Of a stretch of DNA of 64,000 bases, positions 1 through 7,608 are shown piece by piece (positions within the stretch are counted from its first letter, which is position 1; each line of letters opens with the position of its first letter). The notes under the pieces were generated by a model. That model saw nothing but the letters and a program-made list of their open reading frames with translations. It did no database searches and had not been told where the DNA came from. Source of the DNA: Flavobacterium stagni (GTDB lineage Bacteria; Bacteroidota; Bacteroidia; Flavobacteriales; Flavobacteriaceae); NCBI RefSeq assembly GCF_004122105.1, contig NZ_SBKN01000006.1, forward strand, positions 1 to 64,000. The letters run 5' to 3'. A program made the translations under genes and the position numbers.

Positions 1-300
1 AAATATAGAAACCTATTCCCTCTTATTCCAAATTTAAAATCACCTTTTTTTTATCTTTTTTTCTATCGGCTTGTTTCCAACTACTTACACCGCCACTTTT
101 TTCTACCCATTACCGCAAAACAACCCTTATATGGGCTTATTCGCTGCTTTTAGCCTGCAACTCCTTTGAAAAATTCACTTGGAAAAAAGTACCTTTTGTT
201 CATAACCGCGATTTTTTTCGTGAAATCAAGTCTGAAAAAAAAGCGAACTTCTTCACTAGGTTGCCTAAAAAACGTCTTTATAAATTGGCATTTCCCTCTT
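1..300. other. AT-rich stretch with no recognised gene
   Basis: No open frame of useful length, RNA gene or repeat could be recognised here. The stretch is AT-rich with several T runs and lies upstream of a structured intergenic element. It may be the downstream flank of a gene that lies outside the window. Confidence 0.4.
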
Positions 301-367
301 TAGCCCCGATCGAAGCGGCATCCTGACCATGGCCTCAAGCCATGGGCAGATACAGCGAAGAGCGGGA
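301..367 (+). repeat. Flavobacterium-type intergenic element with internal hairpin
   Basis: The block opens with TAGCCCCGAT..GAAGCGGCATCC and closes with AGCGAAGAGCGGGA. Between the ends there is a perfect 7-bp hairpin, CCATGGC at 327-333 and GCCATGG at 339-345. From memory, blocks with these two ends and a variable central hairpin recur between genes in Flavobacterium genomes. Only one copy is seen in this window, so the repeat status rests on recollection. Function is unknown. Confidence 0.5.
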
Positions 368-413
368 AGGTAATTCTTTAGTACTATAAATGGGTGCTAC
401 TAGAAAAGAAAAA

Positions 414-479
414 ACACTCCTATTATATATATGTAGAAAATCGTTTGGGCGAACCTATATATAATAGGTGTATTTTTTG
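414..479. terminator. Long AT-rich hairpin, probable bidirectional terminator upstream of thrS
   Basis: A perfect 13-bp inverted repeat (419-431 with 456-468) is extended outward by three pairs past a 2-base bulge. It is flanked by an A-rich run on the left and T6 on the right, so it could stop transcription from either side. It ends just where the thrS -33 box begins. No T-box or other riboswitch consensus was recognised. Confidence 0.6.
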
Positions 480-506
480 TGGTGCAACCGCAATCTGTTA
501 TATTTG
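476..506 (+). promoter_or_regulatory. thrS promoter, Bacteroidota type
   Basis: A TTTG box (476-479) is followed after exactly 19 bases by TATATTTG (499-506), a perfect match to the Bacteroidota primary sigma consensus TTTG-N19-TAnnTTTG. Transcription should start near 511-514, giving a leader of about 15 bases before the thrS ATG at 528. Confidence 0.8.
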
Positions 507-527
507 CAGTCCATTAAAAACTAAGGA

Positions 528-2474
528 ATGATTAAGATTACTTTACCAGACGGTTCGATTAAAGAGTTTTCCTCGGGCGTGACTCCGATGGATGTTGCTA
601 AAAGTATAAGTGAAGGATTGGCGCGAAATGTGATTTCGGCTTCCTTTAATGGCACCACGGTGGAAACCGAAACCCCATTAACCACGGACGGCGGATTGGT
701 ATTGTACACCTGGAATGACTTGGAAGGCAAGAAAGCTTTTTGGCATTCAACCTCACACGTTATGGCGCAAGCGTTACAAGAAATCTATCCAGGTATTAAA
801 TTGACGTTAGGACCTGCGATTGACAATGGTTTCTATTATGACGTGGATTTCATGGAGCACAAAATCACGGATGCTGATTTCAAGAAAATCGAAGATCGTG
901 TTTTGGAGATTGCGCGTGAGAAACACGAATTCAAAATGCGTTCCGTTTCAAAAGCAGAGGCTTTAGCCGTATATAAAGACAACGAATACAAAACCGAATT
1001 GATTTCCAATTTGGAAGACGGCACGATTACGTTTTGTGACCACTCGAACTTCTTTGACTTGTGTCGCGGCGGTCATATTCCGAACACTGGCTTAATCAAA
1101 GCGATGAAAATCATGAGTGTGGCGGGTGCATATTGGCGTGGCGATGAAAAGAACAAACAGTTAACTCGTGTTTACGGTATTTCGTTCCCTAAACAAAAAG
1201 ACTTGACCGAGTACTTGGAGTTGTTGGAAGAAGCCAAACGTCGTGACCACCGTAAATTAGGGAAAGAGTTGGAATTGTTTGCCTTTTCACAAAAAGTGGG
1301 TCAGGGCCTACCGTTATGGCTACCCAAAGGAGCCGCTTTACGCGATCGTTTGGAGCAGTTTTTAAAACGTGCACAGAAAAAAGCGGGCTACGAACAAGTG
1401 GTCACTCCACATATTGGTCAAAAGGAATTGTATGTGACTTCAGGTCACTATGCGAAATACGGTGCCGATAGTTTCCAACCCATTCATACCCCAGCAGAGG
1501 GCGAAGAGTTTTTGTTAAAACCCATGAACTGTCCGCACCACTGTGAAATTTACAACACCAAACCTTGGTCATATAAAGATTTACCCAAGCGTTATGCTGA
1601 ATTTGGTACCGTGTACCGTTACGAGCAATCGGGCGAATTACATGGTCTGACTCGTGTACGCGGATTTACGCAAGACGATGCCCATATTTTCTGTACACCA
1701 GAACAATTGGATTCGGAGTTCAAAAAAGTAATCGACTTGGTGCTTTATGTATTTGGTTCGTTAGGCTTTGAGAATTTCACCGCACAAGTTTCTGTTCGCG
1801 ACTTGGACAACCCTGACAAATACATCGGAAGTGTTGAAAATTGGGAAAAAGCAGAAAAAGCGATCATCAATGCAGCCCGCGATAAAGGATTGAATTATGT
1901 CATTGAAAGTGGCGAAGCAGCCTTCTACGGTCCGAAACTTGACTTTATGGTAAAAGACGCCTTGGGTCGCAGCTGGCAGTTGGGAACGATCCAAGTAGAT
2001 TACAATTTACCGGAGCGTTTCGAACTAACGTACAAAGGTTCAGACGATAAGCTACACCGCCCAGTGATGATTCACCGTGCCCCATTCGGTTCGATGGAAC
2101 GTTTTATTGCGATATTGCTCGAACATACGGCTGGAAACTTCCCATTGTGGTTGATGCCCGAACAAGCTATCATCCTGTCTTTGAGTGAGAAATATGAAAA
2201 TTATGCGCAAAAAGTTTTAAGTTTGCTAGAAAATAGCGAAATTCGCGCCCTAATTGACAACCGCAACGAAACAATTGGCAAGAAAATCCGTGAAGCGGAG
2301 ATGCAAAAAATGCCGTTTATGTTGATTGTGGGAGAAGAAGAAGAGAAAAACGGAACCGTTTCTGTACGTCGCCACGGCCAAGAAGGCAAAGGCAATAGCA
2401 CGATGTCGATTGAAGATTTTGTGGCTTTGGTAAAAGAAGAAATTGGAAAGTCGTTAAAATCATTTGAAGTATAA
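528..2474 (+). CDS. thrS: Threonine--tRNA ligase
   Basis: Cytosolic class II aminoacyl-tRNA synthetase that charges tRNA-Thr. The 648-residue length is normal for the family. The N-terminal TGS domain (about 1-60) is followed by the editing domain, the catalytic core and a C-terminal anticodon-binding domain. The catalytic zinc site is visible in [10 protein letters not shown], with the Cys at residue 335. The class II motif region [17 protein letters not shown] follows. The start ATG lies just downstream of a strong promoter. It heads the block thrS-infC-rpmI-rplT, an arrangement widely conserved in bacteria. tRNA-Thr(TGT) also lies in this window at 26582-26655. Confidence 0.97.
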   Translation: MIKITLPDGSIKEFSSGVTPMDVAKSISEGLARNVISASFNGTTVETETPLTTDGGLVLYTWNDLEGKKAFWHSTSHVMAQALQEIYPGIKLTLGPAIDNGFYYDVDFMEHKITDADFKKIEDRVLEIAREKHEFKMRSVSKAEALAVYKDNEYKTELISNLEDGTITFCDHSNFFDLCRGGHIPNTGLIKAMKIMSVAGAYWRGDEKNKQLTRVYGISFPKQKDLTEYLELLEEAKRRDHRKLGKELELFAFSQKVGQGLPLWLPKGAALRDRLEQFLKRAQKKAGYEQVVTPHIGQKELYVTSGHYAKYGADSFQPIHTPAEGEEFLLKPMNCPHHCEIYNTKPWSYKDLPKRYAEFGTVYRYEQSGELHGLTRVRGFTQDDAHIFCTPEQLDSEFKKVIDLVLYVFGSLGFENFTAQVSVRDLDNPDKYIGSVENWEKAEKAIINAARDKGLNYVIESGEAAFYGPKLDFMVKDALGRSWQLGTIQVDYNLPERFELTYKGSDDKLHRPVMIHRAPFGSMERFIAILLEHTAGNFPLWLMPEQAIILSLSEKYENYAQKVLSLLENSEIRALIDNRNETIGKKIREAEMQKMPFMLIVGEEEEKNGTVSVRRHGQEGKGNSTMSIEDFVALVKEEIGKSLKSFEV

Positions 2475-2504
2475 CCCCTGGAAACAGGATAAAATAAATT
2501 AGCC

Positions 2505-3062
2505 ATAGCAATTAGAAACAACAGAGGTAGTTATAAACCTCGCGAAGAAAAGAAGGATGCACACCGCACCAATAACGGTATTCGTGTGCCTGAAGTTCGT
2601 TTAGTAGGTGACAATGTAGAACCCGGCGTTTACAAAATAATGGACGCGCTACGTTTAGCTGAAGAATTAGAAGTTGACTTAGTAGAAATTTCTCCTAATG
2701 CAGATCCGCCAGTATGTAAGTTGATGGACTACGGCAAATTCTTGTACCAACAAAAGAAACGGGACAAAGAATTAAAAGCAAAATCGACACAAATAACCGT
2801 AAAAGAAATTCGTTTCGGACCCCAAACGGATGAGCACGATTACGAGTTCAAGAAAAAGAACGCTGAAAAGTTCTTAAAAGAAGGTTCGAAATTGAAAGCT
2901 TTTGTATTTTTCAAAGGTCGTTCCATCATCTATAAAGAGCAAGGTCAAATCTTATTGTTGCGTTTAGCGCAAGATTTGGAAGAGCATGGAAAAGTAGAAG
3001 CCATGCCGGTGTTAGAAGGAAAGCGTATGATTATGTTCATCGCTCCTAAAAAGAAAAAATAA
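2505..3062 (+). CDS. infC: Translation initiation factor IF-3, AUA start
   Basis: IF-3 binds the 30S subunit, discriminates initiator tRNA and start codons, and prevents premature 50S joining. The body ([16 protein letters not shown] onward, ending in a Lys-rich tail) is unmistakable. A GTG at 2586 would give only 158 residues and cut off the conserved N-terminus. Reading upstream in frame gives [20 protein letters not shown], preceded by ATA at 2505. Between the in-frame stop at 2490-2492 and the GTG at 2586 there is no ATG, GTG or TTG. The start is therefore most likely ATA (2505), or ATT (2511). Non-standard AUU-type starts are a known self-regulation device of infC. The product is 185 residues. 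Confidence 0.9.
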   Translation: MAIRNNRGSYKPREEKKDAHRTNNGIRVPEVRLVGDNVEPGVYKIMDALRLAEELEVDLVEISPNADPPVCKLMDYGKFLYQQKKRDKELKAKSTQITVKEIRFGPQTDEHDYEFKKKNAEKFLKEGSKLKAFVFFKGRSIIYKEQGQILLLRLAQDLEEHGKVEAMPVLEGKRMIMFIAPKKKK

Positions 3063-3083
3063 TAGTCGTTACCGCATTATGTA

Positions 3084-3102
3084 CTTCGGTTGGCTACCGA
3101 AG
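3084..3102 (+). promoter_or_regulatory. Stem-loop between infC and rpmI
   Basis: A perfect 7-bp stem, CTTCGGT (3084-3090) with ACCGAAG (3096-3102), encloses a 5-base loop. No T tract follows, so it is not a terminator. Its place ahead of rpmI-rplT would suit an L20-type autoregulatory leader, but no known leader family was recognised. Confidence 0.35.
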
Positions 3103-3160
3103 CGAACGGTTGTCGCTATACAAAATTGAGTAAATTGAATCGCAATAAATTTGGGAAATT

Positions 3161-3358
3161 ATGCCTAAAATGAAAACGAAATCCAGTGCCAAAAAGCGCT
3201 TTAAAGTGACTGGTTCTGGTAAGATTAAAAGAAAGCACGCTTTTAAAAGTCACATTTTGACTAAAAAGTCTAAAAAACGCAAATTAGCGTTAACGCACGC
3301 TGCATTGGTTCACCCAAGTGACGAGCGTAGTGTAAAAGAGCAATTACGTATTGTATAA
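3161..3358 (+). CDS. rpmI: 50S ribosomal protein L35
   Basis: Small, very basic 65-residue protein of the large ribosomal subunit. The N-terminus [20 protein letters not shown] and the Lys/Arg-rich centre are diagnostic, and the length matches the family. It lies between infC and rplT with roughly 95-base gaps on either side, as in the conserved infC-rpmI-rplT operon. No separate promoter is evident, so it is probably co-transcribed from the thrS promoter. Confidence 0.97.
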   Translation: MPKMKTKSSAKKRFKVTGSGKIKRKHAFKSHILTKKSKKRKLALTHAALVHPSDERSVKEQLRIV

Positions 3359-3408
3359 TTGCCTTTACGGTTAAAATTATTTCATAACCCTGGAGCTGGG
3401 CCCATCAA

Positions 3409-3424
3409 GCACATTGAATTGTGC
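3409..3424 (+). promoter_or_regulatory. Small stem-loop in the rpmI-rplT gap
   Basis: A 5-bp stem, GCACA with TGTGC, encloses a 6-base loop about 28 bases before the rplT ATG. It is a possible L20 binding or regulatory structure. The stem is short and the assignment is weak. Confidence 0.2.
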
Positions 3425-3451
3425 GCCTACTTCAAAAAAATTTAAAAAATT

Positions 3452-3796
3452 ATGCCAAGATCAGTAAATTCAGTTGCTAAAAGAGCACGTAGAAAAAAAA
3501 TGATGAAGCAGGCTAAAGGTTTCTTTGGCCGTCGTAAAAACGTTTGGACAGTTGCTAAAAACGCGGTAGAAAAAGCAATGCTATATGCATACCGTGATAG
3601 AAAGCAGAAAAAGAGAAACTTCCGCGCTTTATGGATTCAGCGTATCAACGCTGGAGCTCGTTTAGAAGGAATGAGTTACTCACAATTCATCGGATTAGTA
3701 AAGAAAAACGGTATCGAATTGAACCGTAAAGTATTGGCTGATTTAGCGATGAATCACCCAGAAGCTTTCAAAGCTATCGTGAATAAAGTAAAATAA
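3452..3796 (+). CDS. rplT: 50S ribosomal protein L20
   Basis: Basic 114-residue large-subunit protein needed early in 50S assembly. Its features are the [19 protein letters not shown] start, the GFFGRRKN segment, and the C-terminal RNA-binding half containing [11 protein letters not shown]. Length is standard. It is the last gene of the block and is followed by a strong hairpin terminator. In other bacteria L20 represses rpmI-rplT translation by binding the mRNA; nothing here proves that for this organism. Confidence 0.97.
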   Translation: MPRSVNSVAKRARRKKMMKQAKGFFGRRKNVWTVAKNAVEKAMLYAYRDRKQKKRNFRALWIQRINAGARLEGMSYSQFIGLVKKNGIELNRKVLADLAMNHPEAFKAIVNKVK

Positions 3797-3835
3797 AAAC
3801 GTTTGTACAACCAGATTCAATTTACTCACTATATC

Positions 3836-3867
3836 AAATCCCAATCGTAAGGTTGGGATTTTTTTTG
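3836..3867 (+). terminator. Terminator after rplT
   Basis: A perfect 9-bp stem (3836-3844 with 3853-3861, AAATCCCAA/TTGGGATTT) with an 8-base loop runs into a T8 tract. It closes the thrS-infC-rpmI-rplT unit. Confidence 0.85.
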
Positions 3868-3972
3868 TTTTAAATCTATTATTTTAAGTTATTTTGTAGT
3901 ATTTTTATACTGCCTTAACATTCTAACGAACTTAATTTCATGTTTTTGGTTAATTTTTTAAATTAATTCATC

Positions 3973-5379
3973 ATGAAAAAAAGATTCATTGTATTACTCG
4001 TTATCCTCCCCTTTTTATTAGGCGCACAAACAGGAACTGGCTGTTGGCGTATGGTATCCTCTGGCAACAACTTCACTTTGGCCATTAAAAATGACGGTAC
4101 CCTATGGGGATGGGGTTTAAATGGAAATCGCTTAGGCCTTGGTTACTTTTCTGCTACAGAAAACTTACCTATACAAGTGGGTAACGCGAACGATTGGTTA
4201 GTCGTATCCTCAGGAGAAAACCATGCCCTTGCCCTAAAAACAAACGGCACACTATGGTCGTGGGGTAATGGACAATTTGGCCAACTTGGAAACGGCGTTT
4301 TTAACTCGGCTACGTTTACTGTTACTCAAGTTGGCACCGCAAACGATTGGGTTGCAATTGCTGCAGGCACTGGATTCAGTCTTGCCCTAAAAAATAATGG
4401 AACACTTTGGTCGTGGGGGTTAAATTCGACAGGACAGCTTGGTCAAAATAATACAACCAATCTCAACCTCCCTACTCAAGTAGGAATTGCCACGGATTGG
4501 CTGAAAATTGAAGCGGGTGATCAACATGCTCTAGCTCTAAAAACCAACAACAGTTTGTGGTCCTGGGGAAATAACACAACGGGGCAACTCGGCGATGGCT
4601 CATTCAATACCAGTCTTATCCCTATCCCTATTGCATCAGCCCTTACCTTTATCGAAATCAGTGCCGGATTCGATCATAGCATGGCAATTGAATCGGGGCT
4701 AACACTCTACACTTGGGGAAACAATACCAATGGCCAATTGGGCGATGGAACCAATACGACTTCAAATGTACCCATCCCCATCTCTTTTTCACTCGACGGA
4801 CTTCCCTCAAGTTGTATTGCCATCTCTGCAGGGCAAACGCATTCATTAATAATCCGAAATAACGCTACTTTATGGTCGGCTGGATTTAACAACCAAGGTC
4901 AATTGGCTCAAGGAAATTTAACCAATTTAAATACATTTATACAAGTTGGTTCAGGCACCAACTGGACGCAAATTTCAGCCGGTTTTGTCCATTCACATGC
5001 CATGGATAGTAGTGCCGACTTATGGTCAGCTGGCCGTGGGATTGAAGGAGAAATGGGAATTGCAACCAATGTGAATTCTTCCAATTTGGTCAATGTAGCT
5101 TGTCCAACTTCCTTAGATAATTCAGATTTCCAAAGCCACCAAGGGTATAAAATCACCCCCAATCCCGCTCATCATTTTCTGAAACTCCAAGGAGATGTGA
5201 CTCAAATTCAAGCGCTAAAACTTTATACACTCACAGGACAACTAATCCTAGAATCTGTGAATCTGCCCATCCAAGAAACAGAATTAAACTTCCCTTTACC
5301 AGACATTGCCGCAGGAAGCTATATTCTTCATATCATAACCCCGTCAAAAACGTACCAGAAAAAAATAATCCTAGAATAA
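3973..5379 (+). CDS. Secreted RCC1-repeat protein with type IX sorting domain
   Basis: 468 residues. A signal peptide (about 1-18, cut after LLGA) leads into roughly seven RCC1-like repeats of the pattern AG..H.LAL..NGTLWSWG.N..GQLG (about residues 25-365). RCC1 repeats fold as a seven-bladed beta-propeller, usually for protein-protein contacts. The last 75 residues (from YKITPNPAHHFLKL to QKKIILE) form a type A C-terminal sorting domain, so the mature protein should cross the outer membrane through the type IX system and be released or surface-anchored. The ligand is unknown. A repeat element and a shared terminator follow the gene. Confidence 0.85.
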   Translation: MKKRFIVLLVILPFLLGAQTGTGCWRMVSSGNNFTLAIKNDGTLWGWGLNGNRLGLGYFSATENLPIQVGNANDWLVVSSGENHALALKTNGTLWSWGNGQFGQLGNGVFNSATFTVTQVGTANDWVAIAAGTGFSLALKNNGTLWSWGLNSTGQLGQNNTTNLNLPTQVGIATDWLKIEAGDQHALALKTNNSLWSWGNNTTGQLGDGSFNTSLIPIPIASALTFIEISAGFDHSMAIESGLTLYTWGNNTNGQLGDGTNTTSNVPIPISFSLDGLPSSCIAISAGQTHSLIIRNNATLWSAGFNNQGQLAQGNLTNLNTFIQVGSGTNWTQISAGFVHSHAMDSSADLWSAGRGIEGEMGIATNVNSSNLVNVACPTSLDNSDFQSHQGYKITPNPAHHFLKLQGDVTQIQALKLYTLTGQLILESVNLPIQETELNFPLPDIAAGSYILHIITPSKTYQKKIILE

Positions 5380-5383
5380 ATAA

Positions 5384-5488
5384 GGGCGTGCCACCGGCTC
5401 CATACTTCCGCCGCTGTCAGGCTCTCCGCTATAGCCGTGCAGTTCCGCTGCCGCTCCACCTTCGGGCTGCCGCTGCGATCCTTCACGC
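5384..5488 (+). repeat. Dispersed REP-like element, copy A
   Basis: 105 bases that begin GGGCGTGCC and end CCTTCACGC, with TCAGGCTCTCCGCTAT in the middle. This is the opposite orientation to three related copies at 24300-24424, 39357-39443 and 44776-44890. The central part is GC-rich and self-complementary (GCCGCT/AGCGGC-like segments). It sits in a convergent intergenic gap, as the other copies also sit between genes. Confidence 0.7.
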
Positions 5489-5500
5489 AAATCCGTATAA

Positions 5501-5537
5501 AAAAGAAACCCCGATGTTCAATCGGGGTTTCTTTTTT
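5501..5537. terminator. Bidirectional terminator between RCC1 gene and isoaspartyl peptidase gene
   Basis: A perfect 15-bp stem (5501-5515 with 5521-5535, core GAAACCCCGAT/ATCGGGGTTTC) has a GTTCA loop. A-tract and T-tract arms allow it to end transcription from both convergent genes. Confidence 0.9.
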
Positions 5538-5559
5538 CTTTCTTCTTTGCTCTTTTCTC

Positions 5560-6411
5560 TTACTGAAAAACTTCTTCCTTTTCTCCATCATAACTCGCAA
5601 ACACCATACTCGGGTGCGAATCTTGATGAAACATCACACCGTCTTTGGTAATGGCAATCGCTCCCGCAAATCCATCAAACGGCGTTAACTCAGCAAAGGT
5701 CTTTTCAAATGCTTTTTCCAAAGTAAAACCATCGGTCACGCGGGTTACAATCTTTGCCGCTACGGCTCCTGAAACAATGTCTTCGCCTACACCTGTCAAA
5801 CTCACCCCGCAGTCGGCATTGCAATAATTCCCCGCCACCGTCGCTGAATCGGAAACCCGACCCACCAACTCAAATCCTTTACCACCCGTAGACGTTGCTA
5901 CCGCAATACGACCTTCTGCATCCAAAGCCACACAACCTACCGTTCCCAAACGAGAAGCAGCCACTTTGGCTTCATACTCAGCACGACGCTGCGGAATTTC
6001 CGTTGAAAAGGCTTCAAAACCGTTAGCTCGCGCATAGGCCGTTGCTCCTTCCCCACTTAAAATTCGGTCGTCCACCGCCAGTAAATGCTGCGCCACTTGA
6101 ATCGGATTTTTCACTTCTTCAATGTTGATTACACCGCTCATTTTCATCGTTACGCTGTCCATCAACGATGCACTCATACGAATCTTACCATCGCTCTGAA
6201 TCTGGGATCCAATTCCCGCATTAAACAAGGCATCGTTTTCCAATAACGAAACGGCATACACCACAGCTTCCAGGGCCGAATGGGTTTGCAAATAAGCATA
6301 GCTTTCTTTGACAATGCGCAAAAGGGCTTGCTGCTTGGCAACTTTCGTCTCCAAACTAGTGGACGATTCTGAAAAAAATCCGCCGTGGATGATGATTCGT
6401 GTGGGATTCAT
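5560..6411 (-). CDS. iaaA: Isoaspartyl peptidase / L-asparaginase, Ntn-hydrolase type
   Basis: 283-residue member of the plant-type asparaginase family (asparaginase 2). It is made as one chain that cuts itself before a Thr that becomes the nucleophile. The site is visible as LGTVGCVALD, with the Thr at residue 157. The downstream substrate loop ATSTGG is at 172-177, and the N-terminal HGG at 9-11. Such enzymes hydrolyse beta-aspartyl dipeptides. Its position next to cyanophycinase and cyanophycin synthetase strongly suggests that the substrate here is beta-Asp-Arg released from cyanophycin. It lies 91 bases downstream of the cyanophycinase gene on the same strand. Confidence 0.9.
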   Translation of the reverse strand: MNPTRIIIHGGFFSESSTSLETKVAKQQALLRIVKESYAYLQTHSALEAVVYAVSLLENDALFNAGIGSQIQSDGKIRMSASLMDSVTMKMSGVINIEEVKNPIQVAQHLLAVDDRILSGEGATAYARANGFEAFSTEIPQRRAEYEAKVAASRLGTVGCVALDAEGRIAVATSTGGKGFELVGRVSDSATVAGNYCNADCGVSLTGVGEDIVSGAVAAKIVTRVTDGFTLEKAFEKTFAELTPFDGFAGAIAITKDGVMFHQDSHPSMVFASYDGEKEEVFQ

Positions 6412-6502
6412 TAGAAGTTTCAGGTTTAAGGTTTATTTCGCTTCGCTACATCAGTCGGCTAAAGCCTCGTGTCAAGTTAAAACCTCTACTATGTAAAAAA
6501 AA

Positions 6503-7375
6503 TTAAACGTATTGTGACGATTTGATGGTCATTTTAAACGTGTCCAAATCAAAAGTATCGTTCTTACTCAACACATGGGTCACCAAATGGTTGATGGAAA
6601 TCGGCTGTCCCAATTCGACTTGTGTCAAATTGGTATCCTTAATTTCTCTACCATCCACCAAAATAACCAGTCCGGATCCAATCGCTTCCATCTGTTTGCC
6701 ATTGGCGATAAACAAACCGGTATCTTCTCCGAGTCCGACACCCAATACTTTAGGATTCCCAACAACCGCTTGAAACAAACGCCCGATGCGACCGCGTTGT
6801 ACAAAATGCGTATCAATCACGACATCGTCAATCAATCCCAATCCCGAAGTAATTTTTACTTCACCTTTCAACAAGGCTTCGCTACTACTTCCTTGGTAAA
6901 TCATATTGTTGGAAGCTGCCGCTGCACCCGCTGAAGTTCCCGCATAAATAAAATGCTCGTTGCGGTATTTATCCAATAACAAATCATGAAACGGTGTTCC
7001 TCCCAAAATGGACGTTAGACGCAATTGATCGCCACCCGTAAACATGACCACATCCGCATCGCGCAAACGCTGAATAATTTCAGGATCCATCGCTTGCTCC
7101 CGTTTTTCGATATACAATACATCGACATTGTGCGCGCCTAAATAATTGAACGCTTTCACATATTCGGGTCCGATTTGACGCGGAATCTTTGAAGCCGTCG
7201 TAATGACTTCAATACGTGAATTCTCTTTGTATAATGATTCTTTGATGATGCGTTTTAAAATACCTTCCTCAAAGAAGTTCAAATTTTGAGGAGCTGTCGT
7301 ATCCAAATCGGTTTCGGTAAAACTTCCTTTGTCTACTGCCCCCCCGATAATGATCAATTTTCCAAGTATTTTCAT
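6503..7375 (-). CDS. cphB: Cyanophycinase
   Basis: Serine peptidase (family S51) that trims cyanophycin to beta-Asp-Arg dipeptides. It has the start KLIIIGGAVDKGSF, the MFTGGDQLRL segment and the nucleophile elbow AGTSAGAAA with Ser148 (numbered from the chosen start). An upstream start at 7474 would add 33 residues that do not resemble the family. The ATG at 7375 opens directly into the conserved first strand and gives 290 residues, close to the usual length. It is encoded divergently from the synthetase gene and together with the isoaspartyl peptidase gene. Confidence 0.9.
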   Translation of the reverse strand: MKILGKLIIIGGAVDKGSFTETDLDTTAPQNLNFFEEGILKRIIKESLYKENSRIEVITTASKIPRQIGPEYVKAFNYLGAHNVDVLYIEKREQAMDPEIIQRLRDADVVMFTGGDQLRLTSILGGTPFHDLLLDKYRNEHFIYAGTSAGAAAASNNMIYQGSSSEALLKGEVKITSGLGLIDDVVIDTHFVQRGRIGRLFQAVVGNPKVLGVGLGEDTGLFIANGKQMEAIGSGLVILVDGREIKDTNLTQVELGQPISINHLVTHVLSKNDTFDLDTFKMTIKSSQYV

Positions 7376-7380
7376 GGCGG

Positions 7381-7411
7381 TAAAAATAACCATTTCAACA
7401 CATTTCGCAAA
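7381..7411 (-). promoter_or_regulatory. Possible cphB promoter very close to the start codon
   Basis: On the minus strand TTTG (7411-7408) is followed after 19 bases by TATTTTTA (7388-7381), one mismatch from TAnnTTTG. It ends only five bases before the ATG, so transcripts would be nearly leaderless. The spacing is ideal but the position is unusual. Confidence 0.35.
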
Positions 7412-7608
7412 CGTTTTCTTCACAATTAGTCCATGAGTTTTCCCCAAGTTTTCCACGAAGCTAGAATTCGACAAGCAATCATTTTGTTGAATTTCAGATT
7501 AATAGTTCTTAAAATTTATTTTTTCACAAGTATTCCATACATTCAAAAAAATAATTCCTTATTTTTAACAAATTCGTTAGATAAAATCAACCACAAGACA
7601 CTCGTTTT

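Noticed and set aside
414..527. T-box or other riboswitch upstream of thrS
   Set aside because: No T-box motif or specifier loop is present; the hairpin plus promoter explain the region.
5388..5688. Overlapping plus-strand frames of 83-87 codons between the RCC1 gene and the peptidase gene
   Set aside because: They read through the REP-like element and terminator and into the antisense of the peptidase gene.
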